Shown piece after piece: positions 46,289 through 58,400 of a stretch of 64,000 nt of DNA. Each line of letters opens with the position of its first letter. Within the stretch, counting starts at the first letter, position 1. Under the pieces are notes generated by a model, which saw nothing but the letters and a program-made list of their open reading frames with translations, ran no database searches and was not told where the DNA came from. A program made the position numbers and the translations under genes. Source of the stretch: Anaeramoeba flamelloides (lineage: Eukaryota > Metamonada > Anaeramoebidae); the NCBI GenBank assembly GCA_027625915.1, contig JANTQA010000026.1, positions 5,084,001 through 5,148,000 on the forward strand. Direction: 5' to 3'.

Positions 46289-46938
46289 AAATTCCAGTAT
46301 ATTTTTTTTATTAAGTACTACAATCCTTAAGGTTTACAATCCCTTAAATTTGAAAAAAAAAATTATCTTGTTTAGGGTTTAGTGGCTTATTAATTTGGCA
46401 CTTTTCTGATCAATCTTGTGCTTGTTATCGATTGCAAAAGGAGTTCAAAATGTTAATTTTTGACAATTTTTATTTTTTTTTATTTCCAAAATCCGAATTG
46501 AAGAGTGTAAGACTAATAGATTGGTAAGTAAGTTAAAAAAAAATGTGGTTTAGAGGTTTTTGATTGAAATTTTTGATTCATTTGATTTTATTTGGAGCTT
46601 TTAAAAAAAATTTATTTTCATTTAGATAATTGACATAAAAGTAAATGAAAAATTTTAATCTACAACCAAAAAATCCAAAATTTATTCTTAAACACCTATC
46701 AATCTATAAATCTTAAACTCTTCAATTCGGATTTCGGAAAAAAAAAAAATAAATTGTCAAAAATTGCCATTTTGAACAACTATTAAAACCCATACCAAGC
46801 ACAAGATTGATCAGCAAAGAGCCAAATTAAAAATTCACCACTTCCCTACACGAGATAATCTTTTTTTTTTCAAATTTCAGGGATTGTAAAGCTTAAAGAT
46901 TTTAGTACTTAATAAAAAAAAATATAATGAAATTTTGT
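46289..46938. mobile_element. Large foldback (palindromic) element, about 650 bases
   Basis: Two arms of about 290 bases face each other around a short loop near 46600-46640. Matching landmarks: ATTAAGTACTA at 46310 against TAGTACTTAAT at 46903; TTTACAATCCCTTAAATTTG against CAAATTTCAGGGATTGTAAA; GATCAATCTTGTGCTTG against CAAGCACAAGATTGATC; AAAATCCGAATTGAAGAGTG against CTCTTCAATTCGGATTTC. No coding capacity. It fits a non-autonomous foldback element or MITE. The arms have diverged noticeably, so it is not very recent. Confidence 0.85.
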
Positions 46939-47353
46939 AGTTATTAACTTTGAAAAAAAGTAAAGGCAACATATTTTTTGAGAATTGGAATATTTTCAAA
47001 AAAAATAAAGAACATTTAAAATTGTCTAATAAGAAATAGAACCCCAAGTGTGATCATTTCCATAACTTAATTTATACTATTTAAATGGTGCTTGTTAATT
47101 ATTGACGAGCCTCATTTCTTGAAAAAATAACAAACAAATTGTATTGAATTTGTGAAAAATGATGAATAGTCTTTTTGTTTTGATGAAATTTTTTGTTGTT
47201 CTTTTTGGTTGTATTTTTAAAAAGAAGTATATCTCAAAGTAAAAGCAAAACCTAAATTCAAAATAAATCTTTATGAATTATTTATTTAAGATTTTAATTA
47301 GTTTGATTAGGAATTAATCATAAGATGGAAAAAAAAAAAAAAGAATTGAATCT

Positions 47354-48159
47354 TTAACGATAAGATTTTTGTCTTCTTGCTCTTGCACCCCTTCCACCAA
47401 ATTTTTTCATTTCACATCTTCTTGGATCACTTACTAAAAGAGATCGATCGTATCTTAAGAATTTTTTTTTGATATCTCTTTTGGACATTTCGTCAACATC
47501 TGTTTTGGATTTTTAATTTCGGGGTTTTAAATGTTAAATTTGAATACGCAGCGATAAGGTTCAATAAAAAATTAGAAAGGGATCAAAAAAAGCAAAAATA
47601 AAAAAAAAAAAAAAACAAAAAAAGCAAAAAAGAAAAAGATCAAAAATCAAAATAGAAAGAGGGCCAGGTTGAGTTGGTAAGTCATTTGGAAATAATTTGA
47701 AAGAAAGAAAAAAGAAAGAAAATTTACATTTTTGGTGATATGCTACAATCGATTTTGCAATCGCTTGTCTTATAGCTATTGGTTATAAGACAAATGAATT
47801 AAAAGTTTTTGTTATTTTGAGAAAAGTAAACCAAACGTATTTTTTTATTTGTTAGAAATCTAAAACGAAAAGAAAGCTTAAAAAAAAAAAGAAAAGAAAA
47901 AATCAGAAATCTTTTTTTTTCACGACTTACCATAAACACGAGAAACTGGGCCACCTCCAGAGACTCTAATTCTAATATCAAGATCATCAAATTTGGAATT
48001 TCCAATAAGCAAAATTGGTTCAAATAATTTTAATCTTAAAGGTTCTGGTTGGACTAAATGCAGTGGAACACCATTAACTTTAATAATTCCTTTTCCTTTT
48101 TTACATCTCGCAACTGCTGTTGCAGTTTTTTTTTTACCAAAGGTTTGAACTACTTCCAT
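47354..48159 (-). CDS. RPS16: 40S ribosomal protein S16 (uS9)
   Basis: Small-subunit ribosomal protein whose C-terminal tail reaches the P-site tRNA. Three exons on the minus strand: 48159..47931, 47775..47728 and 47499..47354; introns GTAAGT...AATAG and GTAAAT...AACAG, both phase 1. Joined product is 140 residues (human S16 has 146). Landmarks: [20 protein letters not shown] near the start, [35 protein letters not shown], then [20 protein letters not shown], and [20 protein letters not shown] and [10 protein letters not shown] at the end. The KSYR tail is complete. The short N-terminus (MEVVQTFG) is usual outside animals. Uninterrupted conserved sequence, with no low-complexity insertion, unlike its neighbours. 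Confidence 0.97.
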
Positions 48160-48360
48160 ACTTAGAGAAATGTAATTATAGATTCAAAAATAAAAAAATG
48201 ATCAATGTTCCCAAAATGATTACATTTTTGGAATTTTTGGAATTTGATTTTACAATTTTGAATCATAATTTAAAGTGATTCAAATGGAATCAATTTTTAT
48301 CAAATATTTCCAGCTTGTTAAAACCCCTTTGAAGAATAATTTTTCAACAACATTTAATTC

Positions 48361-49204
48361 TTGTGAAAAATAATTGGGTAATTCAAAATTTTGTTTTCCT
48401 TTTTTAAATAGCAAATATTAACAAAATGATTTTTGATCAAAGTATCATTTTTTAAACAAATTTTACATTTAAGAAAAACCAAAGTCACTATCAATTATAA
48501 TTTTCAGAAGCAATATTATTTCGTTGAATTTTGACCCTTTCAAATTGCTTTGGATGGCCAAAAATACAAAAATTGATTTTTAAAAATAAACTTTACTAAA
48601 AATGGTATTTTTTTTATTAGATTACATTCTAAGATCTAGTTACTGTTGTTTGGGAAGATTAAAAATAAATAATTATTTGAAATTAAGGTTTTTTCTTTGA
48701 GGATTTAAAGAATTTAATTGGTTTCTGAAATCTTAATTTTTTGTTTATTTTGAAATTTTGATTATAAAACATTAGTGAAAATTAATCTCTTTTGAAAAAA
48801 TTGAATTTTTGGTAGATTATATGATTCAATTTGGTCTAAAAGGTTACTTAAAATTAGCCATGATAAATTCATGTTATCTAACAATAGTAAATATCTTATT
48901 GAAAAAATAGATATAAATAATACTAATAAATAGTTATCTAACTTTTAGAAAAGTTTTGAATTAAATTTCAATTTTTACTCTTTTATCCTTCCTAAGTAAT
49001 TTTAAAAGGCTCAAAATTCAAAAAAATAATATTATTTCTGAAAATATATAATTGGTAGTGACTTTGATTTTTTTTTATATGTAAGATTTGACCATAAAAT
49101 GATATTTTGATCAAAAATCATTTAACTAATATTTGCTATTTAAAAAAATAAAACAAATTTTTGACTGAACCAATTTTTTTTAATAAACCGATTCTTTTTC
49201 ACAA
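48361..49204. mobile_element. Large foldback element, about 840 bases
   Basis: Inverted arms of about 240 bases at 48361-48600 and 48965-49204. Landmarks: AAATAGCAAATATTA at 48406 against TAATATTTGCTATTT at 49128; ATGATTTTTGATCAAAGTATC against GATATTTTGATCAAAAATCAT; CAAAGTCACTATCAATTATA against TATAATTGGTAGTGACTTTG; AGAAGCAATATTATTTC against AATAATATTATTTCT. Weaker similarity (AAATGGAATCAA at 48283 against TTGATTCCATTT near 49296) suggests the arms may reach further out. The centre of about 365 bases has no coding capacity. Confidence 0.8.
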
Positions 49205-49976
49205 TAGTAAAATTATCTTATTCTAGTTTTTTTGTTATCAAAAACAGAATTTTTATATGGTACCAAAATTTGATTAAAAAAAAAAAAGATTCTTTTGATT
49301 CCATTTCTAAGTAAAAGTATTTTCTTATCATAAATCATGTTAAAACAACAGGATTGACAAAAAGGCTACGTAAAATAATATCACAAGAGAAAAAAACTTT
49401 TAATATTTATTTTTTTGAGGAATATTTGATTCTTTTTGAAAATAAAAAAAAAATATTAAGTATTAAATTTTGGGAATTATGTGATTTGATAAAAAAACCG
49501 AATGTGAATAAGAAATAAGTTGAGAATTGTCATTGAAGAAAAAAAGATCATTTGGTTTCATGGAATCAAAAAAAGAATTATTTGAGGTTTTTTTGAAAAA
49601 AAGAATTAAAAAGTCTACTAAGAAAATGATATAAAATACAAGTTTTTTAAGGTTATATAATCAAAAAAATTAAGTTTCCATTAAGTAGAAAAGTTAATCA
49701 CAGAGTCAAATGCTCAAGTAAATTATTACAATAAATGGATATACATGAAAATAATTTCTGATACTTTATTTAATTTGGTTTCTTTTGTAAAATTCTTTTG
49801 TAAAATTCTTTTGTAATTGACCAATAATTTCTTTTATTTAAGAATCAAATTTTGAAAATTATAGTTCTCAATTTATTAGAATGATGACTAATTAAATTAG
49901 ATTTTTTCAAATTAATATTCAATCAATCAAATAACAAAAATAAAAATAATTATTTTACAATATTTAGCAGAGTCCA

Positions 49977-49978
<2 letters not shown>

Positions 49979-50013
<35 letters not shown>
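49979..50013. repeat. (AT)n microsatellite
   Basis: An uninterrupted AT dinucleotide run of about 34 bases; a second run lies at 50868-50900 and shorter ones near 31276 and 63298. Probably neutral slippage products. Confidence 0.9.
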
Positions 50014-50018
<5 letters not shown>

Positions 50019-50865
50019 AATAAGAATTGGTTGTTTATCAAACTATTAAATAAGTGCACTCAAAACAGTACTTTAATGGAATTTAGGTTGTTTATTGGGT
50101 TTATTGGAAATTTATTTAGTTATAAAAAATGATTTGATAAAAAATTTTCAAGTGTGCAACAATTATCATAATAGTAATGTTTAATATTATTTATAAAAAA
50201 CCTTTTTCATGAAGAGGATTTTTTTAAAATACTTTCTAAAGTATACAATGAATGTCAATTGTTAATTGAAAGTTCATTAAATGATGATATTTTATTTAAA
50301 AAATTTAGAACATTTTCTTTCTTTTCCTCATTATATTCTACTTTTTTTACAAATTGAAAATCCATTTTACTCATTTATATTGTTGAGAATCTTTTTCAAA
50401 TATAATTCTATAAAAATATTTTTTTTTCATTGTTTTTTTAGGTAACTTGATTAAAAAATAATCCATTTTTTTTTTGTTTTGTATTTTTAAGGATTTTAAA
50501 ATTTGATACTTTTTATTCTCTTGTTCTTAAAATTTAGAAATTGAATTTTTTTAAAATTTATTAATATCGAAAAGACTATAATTTGATAATAGTAAAATAA
50601 ATAAAATTGAATTCAGAAGAAGAAAAGGGGTCAAAAAGTATTATATCTATAAACAATTATGTTATTTATTTTCTTATACGTTTTTTTTTTTTTTTTAGAT
50701 TACTTTTTTGAAGTTTCTTTAATCTCCCTGGTTTTTTTAAGTTTGTGGAGAAAGTACAAGAAATAAAAAAATATATGGAATAATTGCAAATTTTTTATTT
50801 ATTTATTTATTTATTTATGAAAATAAGGAGGGTTTCTTCTAAAAAAATGCATCATATTTAGTTGG

Positions 50866-50867
<2 letters not shown>

Positions 50868-50900
<33 letters not shown>
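50868..50900. repeat. (TA)n microsatellite
   Basis: A TA dinucleotide run of about 32 bases in the RPS16-ARPC1 interval. Confidence 0.9.
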
Positions 50901-50904
<4 letters not shown>

Positions 50905-52434
50905 TTAGATTTTTTTATCTTAGATATAATTTAGATAGAAATATCAAGTAATGGGATATATATTTTACTCAATAATGAAAATTACATATTTTCATTTTTA
51001 AAATAAGATAAGAAAAAGAGAAAGAAAAAAAAGAGACTAAAGAGATGAGGATTCATTGGTAAGGGTTAAGGGTTCAAGAGCCCTTAAAATTTTAAAGAGA
51101 GAGTTTTTAAGTGAATAAATTTGTGACTCCTAATTCAAAGAGTCGTCAAAAGAACCTTTTAATTATAGTTATTAGAAATATCTTAAACACGATTTAGATA
51201 CCCGGGGGGGTTAAAGAGATAAAAAAATATCAGAAAAAGAAAAACCTGATAAAAAATTATTTTGAGAAAGATTTTTGAAATTTAATTTTGTTAAAAAATA
51301 AGCCAAGTTCAGTAGACCACAACCCAAACAGTTCCAAAATATTCAAAACTTTAAAACCATCATCTTTACAAATACTTTTTTCCAAATCACCTATGGAATT
51401 TTCCTTAATACAATTTATTCTTCTATATTTTTTAATACCATAAAAAAAATCTTCTATTATAGACTATTATACATCTATATGGTTTATCATTGGTTGATAT
51501 AAATTAAAATTTTGTAATATAAACTTTTAAAAATTTTTAATAGTTATTATATAAATTTAAAAATACAAAACAAAGATTTATAAGAATGAAACTACAAATA
51601 AATTATTACATTGAAATAGTGTTCCCTCTCTATTTTTAGATATTTAGAAATTGAAGATCGACAAAAAATCTGGAAAATTTTTCAAAATTTATTGATCATT
51701 CAAAACTTTTTAGTCAAAACTATAATTTTAAAAACTTTCAAAGTGAAAATTTTAATCTCCCTTAGTTGTTTTCAAAAAGTACAACTAAAATTTTAAGAAA
51801 TAGTTAATAAAATTGATTAAAATGGATAAACTAGAGAGTTTTAAGTTTTACTTGCAAACTTTTAGTAATCACTTTTAAAAAAGAGCTATATATAATTCCA
51901 CCCTCGATAAAAAGGTATGATCTAATTAAAAAATATTATTATAGAAATGAAGGTATTAGAGAGAATATGAATTTTCTTAAGATCACTTAGATTTTGTGGT
52001 CAGTTGGAAACGTTTATCAGAAAAATGTTTATATAAATAGGTAGAGATCGATCTTGAAAATACGTAAGGTTGTACATTTCTCAGAGATCAAAATTTCGTT
52101 GGGTGAGATTTCAAATTTTCTTTTCTCTTTTTAGATTTTTAACACTTTTTCTTAGGGTTAGAGAGAAACAAACCGAAAAAGAAAACTTATTTTCCAGGCC
52201 CCTTTAATATATTAAGCTATTCCGTTTAATTCTATGTTTATTAACAGCTAGAAATACAATGTCTCTAAAATTGAGTTCGTTTTGTTTTTTGTATTGAACT
52301 TTTTGTAGAAATTTAAAGAAAAACGATCTAAAAAGATTAAAGGAGTATAGTGATTCTTTTTTTGATTTTTCAATACTTTTGGTGTTTCTCATTCATTTTT
52401 TTAACTTTATATCTTTTGAAAGTTTAAATTCAAA

Positions 52435-55400
52435 ATGGCACAAAAGCACCAATTATGCTCATGTATTTCAGCACTTTCTTTCAATGCTGATAATACAAGT
52501 ATGATCTCATTTTCAATATTTTTTTAATTTGCTTGGGAAAGATCCCAAACAATCTCCAAACACATATAAAATTTTTTCCTTTCTTTGATCGCATGCCCAA
52601 TGTTTTTGTTGATCTTCTTCAAATCAAATTTTTTCTTTTTTCTTTTTTCTTTGAAAAATAAATAAAACAAAAGAACTTGCTCTTTCACCAAACAACCACG
52701 AACTCCATATCTATAATTTTGATGGAAAAGAATGGAAGTCTGAAGCTGTTCTTAAAGACGTATGTATTCTTTTTTTATTCAAATTCACACTAAAGGCGAG
52801 TTTCCTAATTTTGATCTTATTCCCATAACTCGTCTTTATTTTTTGTTTGACTCTGTTCTCTTGTTGTTTGGTTAAAAGCAATACCAAACATTCAAAAAAA
52901 TAATGCAAATATCAAAACTTTCCCTTTTTCACCTTTTTTACGTATTTTTTTTTTTTTTTTTTTAATCAAATTCTCTTTAGCATTACCAAATCATTACAGG
53001 TATTGATTGGGCACCAAACACAAATAGAATTGTAACTTGTTCACAAGATCGAAATGCCTATGTTTATGAAAATGTTGATGGAAAATGGAAACCAACCTTA
53101 GTACTTCTTAGAATTAATAGAGCTGCTACCTGTGTCAAATGGAGCCCACAAGAAAACAAATTTGCAGTTGGCACAGGTGCAAGGCTTGTTTCTATTTGTT
53201 ATTTTGATGAAGAAGGTGATTGGTGGGTTTCTAAACATATCAAAAAACATAGAAGCTCTGTCATTTCCGTTTCTTGGCATCCAAACAACATCCTACTTGC
53301 TACAGGATCGACAGATTTTAGGTGTAGAATATTTTCTGCATTCATCAAAGGTGTTGATGATCCGTAAGAAATTTTTGCTTTTTTTTAAGCATTATTTTTT
53401 TTTTAATTTTTTCAATCCTCCATTTTCTTGTCTTTGGATTTTTTCTTTGGAAATAAGAAGAAAATTGTTAGAAAACTAAATTTTAATCTCTCAATTTTTT
53501 TTTTTTTTTTTTTTTCTTTTATTGTAATTTTCCTTTTTATTTCTTTTTGTTTGTAAAAATTATTTTACAAAAGAGGTTAAATCTTTAGAAAATTTCAAAG
53601 AGAGTAGAAAAAACTTTTAACTGTTTTTTCTTGTTTAAAAAACTCCTTTGAATCCTTGCAGTATTGTCTAATTTTTTATTGAATTTTATCTCACCTTGTT
53701 TTCTCCAAAAAATGTGTAATTTTTTTTTTCATTTTTTGAGAAATTTTTTACAGAGTCTATTTTGAAATACTGTTAATTGTAAAATAAAATAATCAAAATT
53801 TTCCTTCAGCTTTCCAAAAAAATCACATTCCTAGAATCAAAAATAAATTATCAAAATTCCCAATTATAAAAGGTAAGTTAATAGTTTAAGCCCATTTTAA
53901 GGATTAAAAATTTGAAATTTTTCCTGATTGATAAAATCTTTTTTTTGGAAAGCTGAATGAAAATTTTGTTCCATTTATTTTGCAACAAATAGTAAATACA
54001 AAAGGTGCAGATCTTTTCAGTACACCCACTTCAACTCAGGTGTGAATTTTAGTCGTTCATTCGTTGAATGGTTGGGGAAAATTCCAAGTGAATTTAAAAT
54101 TACTTTAAAAATATTTTAAATTGTTTTAAATTATTTCAAAGGATTTAAGGGCCGAGTCATTACGGGTAAAAATAATTTTCTGGAATGTATTAAAAAAATT
54201 TTGTAATTTTTATGAGTGACTCACCCCAATCAAAAACTATAAAATAAACATTTGAAGCATGATATTTCCAAAAATCAACAAACAAAAACTAGAACATTTT
54301 GAGGAAAAACCGAACAAAAAAAAAAGAACAACACTCAATTTCCAATCAGAAGGGTCGTAAAATATAATTTTGAAAACAACTGTGTTAGTTTAAAAGTGTG
54401 GCTCTTTGGTGCTTTTTGAGATCTCGAATATTTTTTTTTATTTCATTTTTTCATTTCAATTTCTAAAATAAGTTACTTTTTTCTCAAAAGAATGTTACAA
54501 AATCCTTACTTTATCAATATAGAGAGTTACAACATAACTACAAATTAGACTAAATCGAATTAAATTGATTGTGTCCTTTTAGAAAACAATTTGTTTTAAA
54601 TTAAAGAAATTTAACCCTTTGGAAATTTAAAAATTAAGAAACCAGTAATTTTTTTTTTAAAATAATTGATTTTTTGGAATTGAGATTTTTTTGAATAAAT
54701 TTTGTTTTTAAATTGAATTTTTTTATCAATGAGATCCTCTCAAAATATTTTATTTGTTATTTGAATTTTTGTCAATCTAAAGAAGGTCAATTTCACAATA
54801 TCCTTTTTTTGGTGGTTTCAAGTCACTCATTGAGTATGGAGCAAATTCACATTAAATGACCAGAACCTTAAATACTTTTGAAATAATTGAAACAATTTAA
54901 AATATTTTAAAAGAAATTTAAATTTGATTGGAATGTTTTTCAACCATTTAACGAATGGGAGCGATTCACACCGGGGTTGAAACGGCTGTATTAATATGTC
55001 TCTTTATTTGATATTACCGATTTACAAATAAAATAAATAAAAAATAAAATATTATTTGAAATATAAAAAAAAAAATTCCCAAAATTTTTTTGAGATACCT
55101 GATACAGCCGTTTCAACTCAGGTGTGAATCGGCAACTTCTCATTCAGCTTTTGGAAACCGTTGAAAACCATTTCAAATAATTTCAAATAATTTTAAATAA
55201 TTTCAAATTATTTTAGTTGCAAATGATTGGATTTGAAGATCAGTCAAAACTCACTTCGTTTGTGTATACACAGAATTACCAACTCTTGAATCTCATTACA
55301 GATAAAAGTTCAATTCATAATTTTTGAAAAAATTGTTTTCAATTTGTAGGTTTCATTTCTTTAAGAATTTCAAACAAAAGAAGACAGTTTTAGTTGATCT

Positions 55401-58400
55401 TCAAATCCAATCATTAGCAACTAAAATAATTTTAAAATTACTTCAAATGATTTGAAATAATTTGAAATAATTTGAAACAACTTAAAATAATTTGAAATTA
55501 TTTGAAATTATTTGAAATTATTTGAAATGGTTTTCAACGGTTTCCAAAAGCTGAATGAGAAGTTGCCGATTCACACCTGAGTTGAAACGGCTGTATGTGC
55601 CAACCAACTGAAAAAATACCAAACAATTTAATAGTTGAAATAATTTATATATTAATATCTTGAGTTTTTAAACCATTTATCAAATAAAGAGTTTCTTAAT
55701 AATTTAATTATATCTTGAACCATTTTTAATATAGAGTACTTTCTTAATAAATATACAAAAGAAATAAATTCCATTAATTCATCTAAAAAAATTTGAATTT
55801 GAAATTAAACTTTTCAAAAAAAAATATTGTTTGTCAAGATTCGTTCAACAAAACAAAAAGTCTCAATTCTTTTTTTTTAGTTGTTTATGGTCATGATTGA
55901 ATCGAAGCCTATTGGCCTTTTATGACGGCAGTTATTTAAGAAAAAGTCCCAATTCTTGGATCTACATTTAATTAATAACTAACTTTAAGGTAAAAATCTT
56001 AATTTTCAATTATTAAAATGAGAAAACGTTTTTTATAAGCTAAGGAATCAATTTCGAGTGCAAATAATTTTTATTTAAAAAAATTTTTAACAAATAAAAA
56101 AAAAAACCTGTATTAAAGATATTAACTCTATTAAAAAATCTTTCAATTGATGAATCAAACTTTTTCTTTAATTTCTAATTTTGCTTAGCTAATCTAAATT
56201 CAGAAAAATAAAAAATTACAAATACTGCTTAATTCAAAAAAATGTTTGAAAATTTTTAGTTCACTTTCCTTTTTTTATCAAATCTGAGCAATCTGCTTTT
56301 AAGAAAATTCTATTTCAAAGAAAATATTGAAAATCAACTTTATTACAAAGTCTTGAAACATTTTTATAATAAATTCTTTATTCGGAACTGTGTTAAAAAA
56401 AATTCCAAAATGAAAAATGAACTAAAAATTTTCAAACATTTTTTTTGAATTTATCAGTATTTCAAAAAAAAAATTATTTTATTTTTTTTTTATTATTGAA
56501 GAAGTGTAAATTACACTCTAGTTGCCCTTATACTTAAATTCCCTTTCAGAAATTTAAGCGTAAAATCATTGATTTCACGATTATTAATCAATGAAAAACA
56601 ACATTAAACTGTTTTGGTTTAAAATTAATTCATAGAGATTTTTTTGATTTAATTTTTTTTAGAAATATTAATCTATTTTTTTCATAGGAAGGACACACCC
56701 ATAAAAAAAAAATTATTTTATTATCTAAAAGTCTCGAGGTTTATACTGAACAATTTCTAACGAAATAATTTTTTTTGGGTTAAATTTAATGAAGATTTTA
56801 AAAAATCTGAATTATTCAAAAAAAATGGTAACTTTTCATTTTTAGGGAATATATTCATTCCATTTAAATCAAATTCAAATAAAATGATTTAAAAACTCAA
56901 AATAAACTATTTTCTAGTCAAATGGAGCTCATCTTTAATGGGCGAATTACATGTGCTTAAAATGTTTGAATGGAAATTAGAAGAAAAAAATTAATTTTTG
57001 AAATTGAAATCATTGAAATCATTTTTTCACATTTTATTTTTTTTTTGTTTTTTGTTTTTTGATATCTAATTCATTTACAAAAATTTTTTTTTATTGCAAA
57101 ATCTATAGATAATAAGAAAAAACGTGTTATTCTAATGTTATTCAAACAGTAGAGATGATTTTAGAGAAAAAAATCATCTTGATTTCTATTGGAATTTTAT
57201 TTGATCTTTACTTGATGATCAAAATGAACATTGTTGTTTTTTTCAATTGAGATCCTAAGAATTTTAATTTTTCAATTTTTAAGAAAATATATTGATAAGA
57301 TTAGCTTTTACTTTATACTGAGATATCAACTATATTCTTCGATGAGTTTTATTCTATTTATTTTCTTATTTATCCTTCAAACGTAAATTATAAAAAATAA
57401 TTGATATTTGAAAAAGAACTTGTGAACCTTTGACCGAAACAAAGTTTATTAAAAATTTTAAACAAAAATTATATTATTCCTAAATTGAAACAAAACAAAA
57501 TCTCAATAATTATCTTTGTACACTTAACAAATAATTGTATAATTTTGAAATAATTAAATTTAAAAGAAATGAAACACAAGCACTTGGAGAACTCGTTGCC
57601 GAATATTCTGCAGGGGCATGGGTTCACCATGTTGATTGGAGCCCATCTGGAGATTGTCTTGCCTTCACTTGTCATAACTCTTCAATTGGATTTATGTACC
57701 AAAACGAAACACAGTTCTTACGAATAAAAGATCTTCCACTAGTTGTTGGCGGATGGATTGGAGAAAACACTTATATTGCAGGGGGTTATGATCGAAATCC
57801 AACTATTTTCCAGCTCCAAAATGACAAATGGGTGAGAATTGGTTATGTTGATCAAAAAGAAACATCACAAACTCAAAAAAAACCTGTCAACAGTTTTAAA
57901 AACGCTCGAAGCATGTTTGGTGGAATGGTTGATCGTGGTACTTCATCAACAATTACCAAAGTTGAAACTCTTCATGAAAATAATATCAAGTAAGAATATT
58001 TTGAGATTATTTTTTATTTTTTTTTCTTATTGCAAATGGATATCTTTTTTATAGAATCCTCACAAAAATTTTTTTACAATCAAATAAATTTTTGGTTTTT
58101 CAGAAACATCATATTTAGTGTTGTTGAAAAAACAAGAATTTATTTCATTTTTTTTCAAAACTAAAAAGAATTTTTGAAAAAAAAGGAAAAATTAAAAATA
58201 GAATATTTTTAAAAACTAAAGTCATTTTTAAAAACTAAAATCATTTTAAAAAACTAAAGTCATTTTAAAAAAACTGCGTATTAAAAGTTTTTAAAGGTAG
58301 AGATCAAACTTTTTAACCCACTAATTTGGGCGGTTTGTGTTGCACTTTTGAAAACTTTTTAGTACTTACTTTTTTAAAATGCTGTAATCTTTTTACTTTT

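Larger units (their letters stand above)
48160..52434. other. Gene-poor stretch between RPS16 and ARPC1
   Basis: About 4.3 kb. RPS16 and ARPC1 are divergent, so promoters for both must lie here; I see no specific element. It holds a large foldback at 48361-49204 and (AT)n tracts at about 49979-50013 and 50868-50900. The minus-strand open frame at 52204-52392 has no motif. Confidence 0.6.
53364..57566 (+). other. ARPC1 intron 3 (4.2 kb), loaded with palindromic elements
   Basis: Donor GTAAGA at 53364 and acceptor TTAAAAG ending at 57566, phase 2. Inside are a small foldback (about 53765-54000), two family-B foldback MITEs (54021-54990 and 55103-55595), a segment shared with 59470-59575 (at 55610-55715) and dispersed repeat D copy 3 (56485-56720). 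The other introns of this gene are 175, 221 and 929 bases, so most of the extra length is explained by insertions. Confidence 0.9.
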
